Source of the DNA: Proteiniclasticum aestuarii
Lineage (GTDB): Bacteria; Bacillota; Clostridia; Clostridiales; Clostridiaceae
Reading direction: 5' to 3'
Assembly (NCBI RefSeq): GCF_017368455.1
Contig: NZ_JAFNJU010000007.1
Coordinates: forward strand, 1 to 64,000
DNA: 64,000 nucleotides
The translations under genes were made by a program, and so were the position numbers. The notes beneath the pieces are model-generated. The model ran no database searches. It saw only the letters and a program-made list of their open reading frames with translations, and was not told the origin of the DNA. Positions 51,694-60,831 of the stretch are shown here, one piece after another (position 1 is the stretch's first letter; each line of letters begins with the position of its first letter).

Positions 51694-52449
51694 ATGGATC
51701 GATTTTCATTAAAAGGAAAAGTTGCTGTTGTGACAGGTGCAAGAACAGGGCTTGGTCAGGGCATCGCACTGGCACTGGCGGAAGCGGGGGCGGATATCGT
51801 AGGAGTGGGTTCCACGACGCTGGATGAGACAGAGAAGCTGGTGACGGATTTGGGCAGACGATTCCATGGAATCACAGCAGACCTTAGAGATACAGAGAAC
51901 GCCAGCCGGGTCATAGAAGAAGCAGTGGAGAAGATGGGTCATGTGGACATTCTGGTCAATAATGCAGGCATCATCAGGCGTGAAGATGCACTGGACTTCA
52001 ATGAAAAGGACTGGGATGATGTGATGAACATCAACCTGAAGACGGTTTTCTTCCTGTCCCAGGCGGCAGCCAGGCAGTATGTGAAGCAGGGCACCGGAGG
52101 CAAGATCATCAACATTGCCTCCATGCTTTCCTATCAGGGAGGCATCAGAGTCCCATCCTACACGGCCAGCAAGGCAGGCGTCAAGGGCATCACCATGGCC
52201 ATGGCCAATGAGTGGGCAAAGTACAACATCAACATCAATGCCATCGCGCCAGGTTATATGGCCACGGACAATACGGAAGCTTTGAGAAAGGATGAAGAGC
52301 GCAGCGAAGAGATTCTGAAGAGAATCCCACAGGGCAGATGGGGCACCAAGGAAGACATGGGCGGACCCTGCGTATTCCTGGCCTCAGAAGCATCCAGCTA
52401 TATGAACGGATTCACCATGGCCGTGGACGGCGGATGGCTGGCAAGATAA
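51694..52449 (+). CDS. kduD: 2-dehydro-3-deoxy-D-gluconate 5-dehydrogenase, copy 2
   Basis: 251 residues, same length and motifs as copy 1: 'TGARTGLGQG', 'NNAGIIRRED', 'YTASKAG', 'MDGGWLAR'-type end. N-terminal third is moderately diverged, but from about residue 83 on the two copies are almost identical. AAGGAGG precedes the ATG. Operon 2 pairs it with kduI2, a GntR regulator and an MFS carrier. Confidence 0.92.
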   Translation: MDRFSLKGKVAVVTGARTGLGQGIALALAEAGADIVGVGSTTLDETEKLVTDLGRRFHGITADLRDTENASRVIEEAVEKMGHVDILVNNAGIIRREDALDFNEKDWDDVMNINLKTVFFLSQAAARQYVKQGTGGKIINIASMLSYQGGIRVPSYTASKAGVKGITMAMANEWAKYNININAIAPGYMATDNTEALRKDEERSEEILKRIPQGRWGTKEDMGGPCVFLASEASSYMNGFTMAVDGGWLAR

Positions 52450-52506
52450 GAAGAAAGAAGACACAGGTTACAGAAACAACGAAGAAAGACCAATAGGAGG
52501 ATAAAA

Positions 52507-53343
52507 ATGAAACTGGAAACAAGATATTCCACACATCCGGAAGATTCTAAATTCTATACCACAGAAGAGATCAGAGACCATTACCTGATTGAAGAAGTGT
52601 TTGCGGCAGATGAGGCAAGCTTCGTCTATTCCCATAATGACAGAATCATCGCAGGCGGCATCATGCCGGTGAATGGCGAGGTCAAGCTGGGTGCCGGAAA
52701 GGAACTGGGCACGGAGTTTTTCTTCCAGAGAAGAGAAGCTGGTGTAATCAATGTGGGTGGAGCCGGGAAAGTGAAGCTGGACGGAGAAGTATTCGATATG
52801 AATCCGGAAGACGGCCTTTATATCGGCATGGGTACGAAAGATGTGGAATTCATGAGCGTGGATGGAGAAAATCCGGCCAAGTTCTATTTCAACAGCGCAC
52901 CTGCCCATCACGGCTATCCCACTAGAATCATCACACTGGAAGAAGCGAAGAAAGTTCATCTGGGCAGCACAGAAAATCTCAACAAGAGAACCATCAACCA
53001 GTATGTGCATCCCGATGTTGTGGAAAGCTGTCAGCTGGTCATGGGTATGACAAAGCTGGAAGCGGGCAGCGTCTGGAACACCATGCCCTGTCACACCCAT
53101 GAGAGAAGAATGGAAGTGTACTTCTATTTCAACCTCAATGAAAACGACAAGGTGTTTCATATGATGGGACAGCCCCAGGAAACAAGGCACATCGTCGTGA
53201 GCAATGAACAGGCCATCATTTCCCCGAGCTGGTCCATCCACAGCGGAGTGGGCACAGGGAAATACACCTTCATCTGGGGCATGTGCGGAGAGAACATCGA
53301 GTTCACGGACATGGACCATGTGGATATGAAGGACCTGAGATAA
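52507..53343 (+). CDS. kduI: 5-dehydro-4-deoxy-D-glucuronate isomerase, copy 2
   Basis: 278 residues. Same cupin zinc ligands ('[16 protein letters not shown]', '[10 protein letters not shown]') as copy 1, with which it is near-identical over the C-terminal half. AGGAGG stands 6 nt before the ATG. It likely acts on the same intermediate, with expression tied to a different transporter. Confidence 0.93.
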   Translation: MKLETRYSTHPEDSKFYTTEEIRDHYLIEEVFAADEASFVYSHNDRIIAGGIMPVNGEVKLGAGKELGTEFFFQRREAGVINVGGAGKVKLDGEVFDMNPEDGLYIGMGTKDVEFMSVDGENPAKFYFNSAPAHHGYPTRIITLEEAKKVHLGSTENLNKRTINQYVHPDVVESCQLVMGMTKLEAGSVWNTMPCHTHERRMEVYFYFNLNENDKVFHMMGQPQETRHIVVSNEQAIISPSWSIHSGVGTGKYTFIWGMCGENIEFTDMDHVDMKDLR

Positions 53344-53383
53344 GAAGCAGATCGTACTGAAAAGGATTTGAGGTGAACGCATC

Positions 53384-54073
53384 ATGGAAAGAAACAATCT
53401 ATACAAGGCCAATACCATGGGTGATGATGTCTATGAACTCATGAAGAAAGAGATTCTCAGTCTTGAAATCAAACCTGGCACCCTGATCACGGAACAGATC
53501 ATCTGTGACAAGTATGGCATTTCAAGAACACCCAGCAGGCACGTGATGCAGAGGTTAAGGGATGAGGGGCTTATCCACTCCATTCCCTATAAGGCGAGCT
53601 ATGTATCGCTCCTGGATTTTGATAGCATCAAACAGCTGATCTACATGAGAGTCGCCATTGAGACCCGTGTCATCAGAGACGCCATGAAAAGCGGAGGGGA
53701 GGGCTTCATCGAAAGGCTGGATGCGAGCCTGAAAAAGCAGGAGAAACTGCTGCAGGGCGACTTCACACCCGATGAGTTCTATGAACTGGATAGTGAGTTC
53801 CACAAGAACTGGTTCGTTGAAACGGACAAATGCATTGTCTGGGAAGAGATCCAGAAGCTTCTGGTTCACTACACCAGATTCAGAATGCTGGATATCGTAG
53901 TGGTGAAGAACTTCCATGCCATCTATGAAGAGCACAAGATGCTGGTTCAGATGATGAAGGAAGGACGCTTCGAGGAAGTGGAGCCTATGATCACAAAGCA
54001 TCTCTATGGGGGCATCGAAAGGCTTGGAGACAAGATCCATGGAGAATATGCTGATTATTTCATAAAGGCATAA
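53384..54073 (+). CDS. GntR family regulator with FCD ligand domain
   Basis: 229 residues. GntR winged HTH at about 12-75 ('VYELMKKEILSLEIKPGTLI', 'ICDKYGISRTPSRHVMQRLR') and an FCD domain (about 85-215) with metal/ligand His in 'LDSEFHKNW' and 'MITKHLYGGI'. FadR/UxuR-type regulators use TTGTATACAA-like operators, as found before both kduD copies; it is the obvious candidate to repress both operons, probably relieved by a uronate intermediate. Confidence 0.88.
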   Translation: MERNNLYKANTMGDDVYELMKKEILSLEIKPGTLITEQIICDKYGISRTPSRHVMQRLRDEGLIHSIPYKASYVSLLDFDSIKQLIYMRVAIETRVIRDAMKSGGEGFIERLDASLKKQEKLLQGDFTPDEFYELDSEFHKNWFVETDKCIVWEEIQKLLVHYTRFRMLDIVVVKNFHAIYEEHKMLVQMMKEGRFEEVEPMITKHLYGGIERLGDKIHGEYADYFIKA

Positions 54074-54230
54074 AGGTATAAAAACATACAAGCCAGAGAT
54101 TGAAGGTAGACTGAGAAGGTCTGCCTTCCATCCATTTTCAGAAAAAAAGGAAAGAAGAAATCCTGAAACCACTTTGGAGAAGTCAGGCAGGTTTCAGGAA
54201 GAGAATTTGAAAGATGAGGATATTTTAACT

Positions 54231-55427
54231 ATGCAACATGAAAATTTTTACACCAGGCTGGACAAACGGGAGAAATTCATCCTGAATGCGGTATTTTATG
54301 TGTTTTTCGTCAATGGTATCTTTGCCATGGTCATGGGATCGCTGCTTCCGCTTATAAGCAGGGAGTACGGTCTTTCCGACACCTTGAGCGGATCCCTGAT
54401 CTCCGCCCATTCCCTCGGGAATCTTGCAGCAGGATTTGTGGCAGGCGTTCTGCCGCTCTATTTAGGCAGAAAAAGGTCCATCGTGATGCTCTCAAGCTTT
54501 GTGGTCATCGGATTTACGCTGATGATTGTAACGGGCAGTCCGCTGCTTCTTCTTGTGGCGTTCCTTTTCACAGGGATCAGCAGAGGCAGCGTCAGCAACT
54601 TCAACAACACCATGGTCAATGAGGTTTCGGACAGCAGCCCTTCAGCCCTCAGCTTTCTGCACAGCGTATTTGCGGTGGGGGCGATCCTTGCGCCGATCCT
54701 GGTGATCTTCTCCACGAAGATCGCCGGAGACAACGGCTGGAGACTCAGCGCCCTGATCATTGTTGTGCTGACCTCTTTCTCTGTGTTCTTCTTTTCCAGA
54801 ATGGAGATGAAGGAGAAGGTGGCGGTGAAGGAAGGAAAGAAGGGCTACGAATTTCTGAAGTCCAAGGTCTTCTGGGTTCATGCGGGTATTCTTTTCTTCT
54901 ATCTGGCCGGTGAAGCCACCATCAACGGATGGATCGTGAAGTATTTTGTGGATGCTGATATCATGAGCATCGGCTATGCTCAGGGGCTGGCCTCCATGCT
55001 GTGGATGGCCATTCTTGCAGGAAGGCTTACCGTGAGTTTCTATGGTGACCGCATAAAGAAGGAGACGCTCCTCCTTGTGACCACCACAGGAACGGTGCTG
55101 TTCTATTTTCTTCTGCTGTCCACCACCAATGTGACACTGATCACCATTGCCATCTTCGGCATCGGGCTGTCCATGGCGGGTATCTATCCCACCACCGTAT
55201 CTAAGGTGGGAAAGACCATCAAGGATTTCCCCATGGCCATGGGCGTGCTGCTGCTTCTGGGCGGTGTCGGCGCCATCGTGATGCCGATACTCACGGGGGC
55301 GCTCTCGGATGCCTTCGGCATCTATGCAGGTATGAGTGCCATCGTGGTGGTGCTCATCATGATGATGGTTCTGGTGGTGCTTTCCATTCTTCAGGGCAGA
55401 AAAGCCAAGGCCGATGCCATTCGTTAG
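54231..55427 (+). CDS. MFS transporter (sugar acid/sugar type)
   Basis: About 398 residues, 12 membrane helices in two halves. Start helix 'FILNAVFYVFFVNGIFAMVM' , 'AAGFVAGVLPLYLGRKRSIV' (loop 2-3 motif), 'GISRGSVSNFNNTMVNEVSD' and 'INGWIVKYFVD'. It resembles FucP/NagP-like major facilitators. ATG 54231 has GAGG at 11 nt; TTG 54207 with AGGA at 7 nt is an alternative start. Following the GntR gene, it is the probable uptake system of kdu operon 2. Confidence 0.85.
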   Translation: MQHENFYTRLDKREKFILNAVFYVFFVNGIFAMVMGSLLPLISREYGLSDTLSGSLISAHSLGNLAAGFVAGVLPLYLGRKRSIVMLSSFVVIGFTLMIVTGSPLLLLVAFLFTGISRGSVSNFNNTMVNEVSDSSPSALSFLHSVFAVGAILAPILVIFSTKIAGDNGWRLSALIIVVLTSFSVFFFSRMEMKEKVAVKEGKKGYEFLKSKVFWVHAGILFFYLAGEATINGWIVKYFVDADIMSIGYAQGLASMLWMAILAGRLTVSFYGDRIKKETLLLVTTTGTVLFYFLLLSTTNVTLITIAIFGIGLSMAGIYPTTVSKVGKTIKDFPMAMGVLLLLGGVGAIVMPILTGALSDAFGIYAGMSAIVVVLIMMMVLVVLSILQGRKAKADAIR

Positions 55428-55520
55428 GAAGCTTTACAGAATGTTTCTTCTATCGTCACAGGATCGCTTCACTTCCTTGTTAAACTATCTGTAACGATAT
55501 TTTCATAGGAGGTAAAGTAC

Positions 55521-55721
55521 ATGTCAGTAGTAAAGGTGATTGAAATCTTAGCTGAATCCAAAGACGGATTTGAAGCAGCCACCAAGGTGGCGGTGAAGGA
55601 AGCCGCCAAGACCGTGAAGAACATCAAGAGTGTGTATGTGAAAGATATGCAGGCCATTGTCGAAGGAGAAGAAATCGTCAATTACAGAGTGAATGTGAAG
55701 ATTTCCTTCAAAGTAGACTAA
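55521..55721 (+). CDS. Dodecin family flavin-binding protein
   Basis: 66 residues; 'VVKVIEILAESKDGFEAATK' and 'TVKNIKSVYVKDMQAIVEGE', 'NYRVNVKISFKVD' are the dodecin fold (beta-alpha-beta-beta). Dodecins form dodecamers that store flavins or bind small ligands. The flavin-stacking Trp of archaeal/bacterial dodecins is not present at the usual position (Tyr39 stands nearby), so ligand is uncertain. AGGAGGT precedes the ATG. A perfect terminator follows. Confidence 0.9.
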   Translation: MSVVKVIEILAESKDGFEAATKVAVKEAAKTVKNIKSVYVKDMQAIVEGEEIVNYRVNVKISFKVD

Positions 55722-55740
55722 GAGAAAATCAGAAGTAGAC

Positions 55741-55768
55741 AGAAAAGCCACCTTCGGGTGGCTTTTCT
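55741..55768 (+). terminator. Terminator of dodecin gene
   Basis: AGAAAAGCCACC-TTCG-GGTGGCTTTTCT: a perfect 12-bp stem with a UUCG tetraloop (55741-55768). Confidence 0.92.
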
Positions 55769-55912
55769 GCTGAAACGGGTCCCTATTGAGGTTGCGTAAA
55801 GATACGTGGTTTTATTGAAAAGAGAAGCGCAACCGAAAAGTGCGAGGATGCAACCGCCTTTCTCTTTCGGAAAAGAGATGTGTAAAGTATACTGAAGAGG
55901 AGGTGAGACAGA

Positions 55913-56308
55913 ATGACTTTTTCGGAAAGACTGAAGAATTTAAGAAAGGAAAGAGGGGTTTCTCAGGAGGAGCTGGCCAAGGTGCTTCACATCACCAGGC
56001 AGTCCATATCCAAATGGGAGACGGGTGCAGCGATTCCTGACATGGATAAGATGAGGATGCTTGGTGACTACTACGGACTATCCCTGGATGAGCTCATGGA
56101 TGAAGATTTTTCCGGCAGGAAAGAACCTGATGATGTTATGGATGAGGATGAGAATCAGGATGATCTGGAAGAGAATCTAATCTTAGGCGGATTCATCATT
56201 GGCATAGGGTTAGGATTTGTTACGGGGAACTTTCTTCTAGGCACCGCTGGCGGACTCATAGGGTTGGGACTTCTTTATATCATGAAGGCGGTAAAGAAAA
56301 TGAGATGA
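55913..56308 (+). CDS. XRE family regulator with membrane-anchored C-terminus
   Basis: 131 residues. XRE HTH at 3-60: 'RLKNLRKERGVSQEELAKVL', 'RQSISKWETGAAIPDMDKMR'. An acidic linker (about 64-88) precedes a Gly-rich hydrophobic stretch ('GGFIIGIGLGFVTGNFLLGT') that forms one or two membrane helices. Such membrane-tethered XRE proteins are common in Firmicutes, function mostly unknown. AGGAGG precedes the ATG. Confidence 0.8.
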   Translation: MTFSERLKNLRKERGVSQEELAKVLHITRQSISKWETGAAIPDMDKMRMLGDYYGLSLDELMDEDFSGRKEPDDVMDEDENQDDLEENLILGGFIIGIGLGFVTGNFLLGTAGGLIGLGLLYIMKAVKKMR

Positions 56309-56350
56309 GCCTCGCATGATACAGTTTTCAATAGCATCATATAAGCAGAG

Positions 56351-56378
56351 AAACTCCACCTAAGGGGTTTTTTCTTTT
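56351..56378 (+). terminator. Weak terminator after XRE gene
   Basis: AAACTCC (56351-56357) can pair with GGGGTTT (56364-56370, one G-U), followed by TTTCTTTT. The remaining 305-bp gap shows no gene. Confidence 0.5.
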
Positions 56379-56613
56379 GTTCCGATATTAACATTTTTAG
56401 TATATGGTCGATATTATGAATGGTCTGACTACTATCCAATATTTTGTGGTTTGCCATTTTCTTAATTATTGAATTATTTTATAAAGACAGAAACAAAGGA
56501 TGTGAGCGCTGATAACGGGATAATTGAGCCTTGTGCTCTATGGCTATAGCAATCATTACGATAATCATCATGAGGATTATATTTCTCAGACAACGTTTGA
56601 AAGAGGGTAGAAC

Positions 56614-58596
56614 ATGAAAATTAGAAGTAAACTGATCCTGAGCTTCACGGCGCTCATCGCCGTCATCACCATCGCGCTGGGCGCTGTGACCACCATATCA
56701 GCTTCTGATATGATGAAAGAAAAAGCAGTGCGGGACCTCTCCTATAAAGCCATCGAAGGAACAAAGCTTGTCGAGAGTGAAATGCATACCCAGAGACTGT
56801 CACTGGAAGTTCTAGCAGAACTGGACCAGATGAAGGCCATGGGGCTGGAAGAACAGTACAACATCATCAGAAGACAGCTTCCGAAACTGGAATTTGACGA
56901 TATTGCGGTCATCAGACCTGACAAGACACTGAACTATACCTCAGGAAATGTGGTGAAGCTTCCATCGGATGATCAGGTGCTGGAAATCTTCTCAGGTGAA
57001 CAGGTGAGCTACTTTGGTATCAGTCCAGCTACAGGAGAGACGGTTCTTGTCTATGCCACGCCGATCTACATGAATACACGTGTGGTGGGCGGACTTCTTG
57101 GAAGATACAAGGGTGAAACTTTGAGTGCCCTGACCAAGGGGATTCGGTATGGAGAGACAGGATATGCTTATATCATCGATGCTGAAGGTACAGTCATTGC
57201 TCATAAGGATCTCGAAAAGGTAACCAGTCAGGCGAATCCGATTAAGCTTCAGGAAACAGATCCCGGTCAGAAATCAGCTGCGGAGCTGTTTGAAAAGATC
57301 CTGAAAACAAAAGTGGGTGCTTCAGAGTACGAGATCAATGGAGATCATTATTTTGCGGCCTATTCACCCATCGAAGGAACCCAGTGGACCCTTGTTGTGA
57401 CAGCATCAGAGATGGAAGTTCTTAGTACAGCCAATACGCTGAGAAACAATATTACGTGGATATCGCTTCTGGCTCTGTTTATCGGAATCATTGTAACCTA
57501 TGTTCTAGGAACAAGAATCGTAAAGCCGATTCTACCGGTGGTGGAGAAGGCTAAAGGTCTGGCGAAACTGGATCTCAGAGAGGACCTTCCGAATAAAGCT
57601 TTGTCAGGAAAAGATGAAATGGGGGATATCTCAAGAGCTCTTCAGTCCATTATTGACAGTTTCAGGGACATCATTTCAAAAGTGAGTCTTTCCTCTGATG
57701 AAGTGGCTGCTTCTTCCAGACAGCTCATGGCAAGTTCTGAGCAGTCCGCCATCACTTCTGAAGAAGTGTCACGTACCGTGGAGGAGATTGCGAGGGGGGC
57801 ATCTGAGCAGGCGTCTTCCACAGAAGATGGTTCTGCCAAGGCAACCGCTCTGGGCGAAAGTATTGAAATCAACAATGAATATATGGTTCAGCTGAACGAA
57901 TCGTCCCTGCAGGTTGCAGAAATCGTAGGGATGGGCATGAGCGAGATGGAGAAACTCATGGCCATCACAGGGGAAAGCACAGCTTCCGTGAAAGAGATCG
58001 CTGAGATCATTGATCTCACCAACAAGAGTGCAAAGAACATTGGACAGGCTAGTGCCATGATTTCAAGAATTGCCGACCAGACCAATCTTCTGGCACTGAA
58101 TGCGGCCATCGAAGCGGCAAGAGCCGGAGAAGCAGGCAGAGGGTTTGCCGTGGTAGCCGAAGAAATCAGGAAGCTTGCAGAGCAGTCCGCCAGCTCAACC
58201 AAGGCCATCGACCAGACCGTATCAGAGCTACAGAAAAATGCTTCCAATGCGGTGAGGACAATGGAGAGAGTGCTCAGTATCAGCAGCGAACAGGCTGAAA
58301 CAGTGAATAACAGCAAAGAGATGTATAGCGCCATTGAGTCCGCCACTACCTTCTCTATCGAGTACACGAAGAAACTCAATGAGTCCGGTAAGATCATGAT
58401 GGAGATGAAGGAAGCCATTATGGACGCCCTACAGAATCTGACAGCCATATCGGAAGAAAACTCTGCATCCACCCAAGAAGCATCCGCTTCCATGGAGGAG
58501 CAGTCCGCTTCCATCGCTCAGATTGCAGGTTCTTCTGAAAATCTTGCGAAGCTCTCGGACGAATTAAGAACGGTCATCGGGCAATTCAGTATCTGA
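56614..58596 (+). CDS. Methyl-accepting chemotaxis protein (dCache type)
   Basis: 660 residues. Membrane helix 8-28; extracellular double-Cache-like sensor (about 35-275, '[20 protein letters not shown]'); second helix (about 278-300, '[18 protein letters not shown]'); HAMP (about 300-355); then the signalling hairpin with tip '[19 protein letters not shown]' and adaptation helices rich in Glu/Gln/Ser. RBS GAGGG before the ATG. It has its own terminator and no adjacent che genes, so it acts with a kinase array elsewhere. The Cache domain suggests amino acid or carboxylate ligands. Confidence 0.92.
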   Translation: MKIRSKLILSFTALIAVITIALGAVTTISASDMMKEKAVRDLSYKAIEGTKLVESEMHTQRLSLEVLAELDQMKAMGLEEQYNIIRRQLPKLEFDDIAVIRPDKTLNYTSGNVVKLPSDDQVLEIFSGEQVSYFGISPATGETVLVYATPIYMNTRVVGGLLGRYKGETLSALTKGIRYGETGYAYIIDAEGTVIAHKDLEKVTSQANPIKLQETDPGQKSAAELFEKILKTKVGASEYEINGDHYFAAYSPIEGTQWTLVVTASEMEVLSTANTLRNNITWISLLALFIGIIVTYVLGTRIVKPILPVVEKAKGLAKLDLREDLPNKALSGKDEMGDISRALQSIIDSFRDIISKVSLSSDEVAASSRQLMASSEQSAITSEEVSRTVEEIARGASEQASSTEDGSAKATALGESIEINNEYMVQLNESSLQVAEIVGMGMSEMEKLMAITGESTASVKEIAEIIDLTNKSAKNIGQASAMISRIADQTNLLALNAAIEAARAGEAGRGFAVVAEEIRKLAEQSASSTKAIDQTVSELQKNASNAVRTMERVLSISSEQAETVNNSKEMYSAIESATTFSIEYTKKLNESGKIMMEMKEAIMDALQNLTAISEENSASTQEASASMEEQSASIAQIAGSSENLAKLSDELRTVIGQFSI

Positions 58597-58604
58597 TCAT
58601 ATAT

Positions 58605-58653
58605 GAAACACTTCCCGGAAAAAGAAAAAGTTCTTTTTTCAGGGGAGTGTTTC
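58605..58653 (+). terminator. Terminator of the chemoreceptor gene
   Basis: A 12-bp stem (58605-58616 with 58642-58653, one G-U pair) with a long loop, containing a smaller AAAAAG/CTTTTT hairpin. Confidence 0.75.
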
Positions 58654-58766
58654 TTGCAATCCGTTGAGAACATCAGAAAGTAAAAAAGTATCCAAGTGAA
58701 GAAAAGATAATATTCTGAGTATGATACCTTAAATGTTGAATATTACAACCGATATCATTACTAAAC

Positions 58767-58775
58767 TGTTATATA
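58767..58775 (+). promoter_or_regulatory. Extended -10 promoter before the riboswitch
   Basis: TGTTATATA (58767-58775), an extended -10, about 70 nt upstream of the riboswitch; no clear -35 element. Confidence 0.4.
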
Positions 58776-58842
58776 GAGATGGATAATCAGGCAAAGGGTG
58801 TAGAAGTAGTCTGGTAATCCAGGTTAAGGAGTCTGAATTGAA

Positions 58843-58922
58843 TGGAAAGGCAAAGCCATCTGAAAAGTGGTGACGCAAAGCCAAGAGTCTAAGTCCATAC
58901 TGGATAAGATCGTCTGGCTGCC
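58843..58922 (+). ncRNA. Cyclic di-GMP-I (GEMM-I) riboswitch
   Basis: The class I aptamer core is readable: GGCAAAGCC (58849-58857), a GAAA-type stem loop (CTGAAAAG), the signature GGTGACGCAAAGCC (58869-58882) and 3' elements GTCTAAG and GGCTGCC (58916-58922). Consensus GEMM-I pieces GGCAAA, ACGCAAAGCC and a distal GGCTGCC fit well. Downstream, an imperfect hairpin (58937-58967) overlaps the AAGGGGAGG ribosome site, so control of translation is likely. It would tie fapA and the receptor to c-di-GMP levels. Confidence 0.9.
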
Positions 58923-58980
58923 AAAAATCATGTTGGCCTTGAAGTGTCCTGAGGATACTTTCAAAGGGGAGGGAGAAACG

Positions 58981-60813
58981 ATGATATTTGAAGCATCAAC
59001 AAGAGAAGCAGCGGTTGTTATGGCAGAATCTTATTTCGGATGTTCTGCAGAAAGCCTGACGGTGAAAGTTATTGAAAAACCGCACAAGAAAATGCTGGGG
59101 CTGCGGAAAACACCTGGTCGCTATGAAATTGAAGTCAGAGTCGAAAATCAGATGTTGAAAGAAAAAGAAAATGAAAACGGAACGGTGGAAGTGAAAAATA
59201 GAAAAATTCTGGTGAGCAATCCCAGGAGCCGAGGCAGTGAGGCTTCTCTTTTCTTCAATCATCCTCAGATGACACTACTCGTCAATGGAGAGGAGAAATC
59301 AGGGAATGTGACTCTGAGGGAAGAAGACGAGATTCGTTATACCCTTACAGACATTGACCCCAAGATGCACATAGGGGTGGAACTGTCTGAAGATAATCTC
59401 GTGGCCTATGTCAAAATCGATCGCGTCAAAGGCAAACACTTTTTTCTGGAAAATCAGGAGAAGACCCATAGAGCCTCTCTAACCATAGGGGAAGAAAATC
59501 GGGACTGTGAGCCTGTTTCTGTGGAAGAAGTCCGAGGGATTCTTCTGGACACGGGAATACTGCCTGAGTTTATCATGGAGGAACCACTCAGGAAGGCATG
59601 CAAGGAGAAGAGAAGTGTGCACATTGTGGTTGCCAGGGGAAAAGCACCCATCAGAAGTGAGGCTTCGAAGATTACTTACTGCAAGGAAATCTTCGTGAAG
59701 GATATCCTGAGAGGTCTTGAGCCTGTCATCGAAAAAGGGACGCTCCTGGCGGAAAAAGAGGCTGATGCTATACAGGGCACACCTGGTCTGGATGTACGGG
59801 GCAACGAGATTCCGGTGCTGGAAGTGAAGGACAGAGACATCGAAGCCACAGAGGGTGCAGAACAGGACGGAAACAGAATCTATGCATCCAGAGACGGGAG
59901 ACCCTATCTTAAGAACGGAAAGGTCGGAGTTGTGCCTCTACTCACTGTTGTGGGAGATCTGGATAAAGATACGGAGAACATCGACTTTGATGGAGATGTG
60001 GTGGTCAAAGGCAATGTCCAGGACAATATGGTCATAAAGGCTACAGGAAACATCTCCATCATAGGATCTGTCTACCACTCGGAGCTTCTGTCGGATCAGA
60101 ATGTGGAAGTGCAGGGAAAAATCATTGGGGGAAGAATTCAGGCCGGGGATGAGAACAGCGCATTTCATGTGCTTCTTCCACTGGTGGAGAAGGCCATCAA
60201 CATCACCAGGGAGATTTTCTCAGGTCTTCAGGGGGGTAGCAGCCAAGGGGTACACGAGATCATGGACAGCATACATCAGGGGAAAGAGAAGATGGACGGC
60301 GTGTTTCATGAGATAGACAAGGTCCGTTCACTTTTCAATGAAACGCAGATGAAGACTGTGAATGAACTCAGAAGATCCTATGTGCACTGCTTCAAGGAAA
60401 TCAAGCTTCTCCATAAGGAAGGATTCATTGAGCTCAATGAGATCTATGAAAGGCTACTGGAACTGGTAGTTAAAATAAAAGAGGAGATTTCGGATGAAAG
60501 AGTGGTCAAGGTGGTTTATGCACAGAGTGCCACCATCACTTCCAGTGGAGACATCATCATCACTGGGGAAGGAAGTTACCAGGCGAAACTGAGCGCCGGA
60601 AACGAAATCCGCTTTGAAAGACCTGGTAATGTGGTCAAGGGGGGCACCCTGGTGGCTGGGAAATTCATCAGAGCCGGCATCATCGGAACACCCGGTGAAA
60701 TTGAAACCTTCTGCAAGGTAATGGATGAAGAAGGAGACATTACAGGCAGGTATTATAAAGGAACCACACTGATGATTCGGGACCGGATACGGGAATATAG
60801 AGCAATAGAATAG
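58981..60813 (+). CDS. FapA (DUF342) family protein with Jag-N-like N-terminus
   Basis: 610 residues. N-terminal Jag_N-like/KH-like segment (1-55: 'IFEASTREAAVVMAESYFGC', 'PHKKMLGLRKTPGRYEIEV'), then the DUF342 parallel-beta core ('GTPGLDVRGNEIPV', 'GNVQDNMVIKATGNISIIGS'), a coiled helical insert (about 440-540) and a final beta segment 'KGGTLVAGKFIRAGIIG'. FapA proteins are cytoplasmic and linked to flagellar assembly and polarity. ATG 58981 has GGGAGGG at 7 nt; an upstream in-frame extension runs through the riboswitch and is rejected. Confidence 0.88.
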   Translation: MIFEASTREAAVVMAESYFGCSAESLTVKVIEKPHKKMLGLRKTPGRYEIEVRVENQMLKEKENENGTVEVKNRKILVSNPRSRGSEASLFFNHPQMTLLVNGEEKSGNVTLREEDEIRYTLTDIDPKMHIGVELSEDNLVAYVKIDRVKGKHFFLENQEKTHRASLTIGEENRDCEPVSVEEVRGILLDTGILPEFIMEEPLRKACKEKRSVHIVVARGKAPIRSEASKITYCKEIFVKDILRGLEPVIEKGTLLAEKEADAIQGTPGLDVRGNEIPVLEVKDRDIEATEGAEQDGNRIYASRDGRPYLKNGKVGVVPLLTVVGDLDKDTENIDFDGDVVVKGNVQDNMVIKATGNISIIGSVYHSELLSDQNVEVQGKIIGGRIQAGDENSAFHVLLPLVEKAINITREIFSGLQGGSSQGVHEIMDSIHQGKEKMDGVFHEIDKVRSLFNETQMKTVNELRRSYVHCFKEIKLLHKEGFIELNEIYERLLELVVKIKEEISDERVVKVVYAQSATITSSGDIIITGEGSYQAKLSAGNEIRFERPGNVVKGGTLVAGKFIRAGIIGTPGEIETFCKVMDEEGDITGRYYKGTTLMIRDRIREYRAIE

Positions 60814-60831
60814 AATATGGGAGGGTAAATC

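Noticed and set aside
47049..53418. Long open frames antisense to both kduI copies
   Set aside because: They persist in both copies only because the sense genes are near-identical; composition is unlike a protein of this organism and there is no RBS.
56470..56600. Structured-looking leader before the first chemoreceptor, considered as a second riboswitch or a flagellar sigma promoter
   Set aside because: It lacks the GEMM core (ACGCAAAGCC), and the spacing between TAAA and GATAA elements is wrong for a sigma-D promoter.
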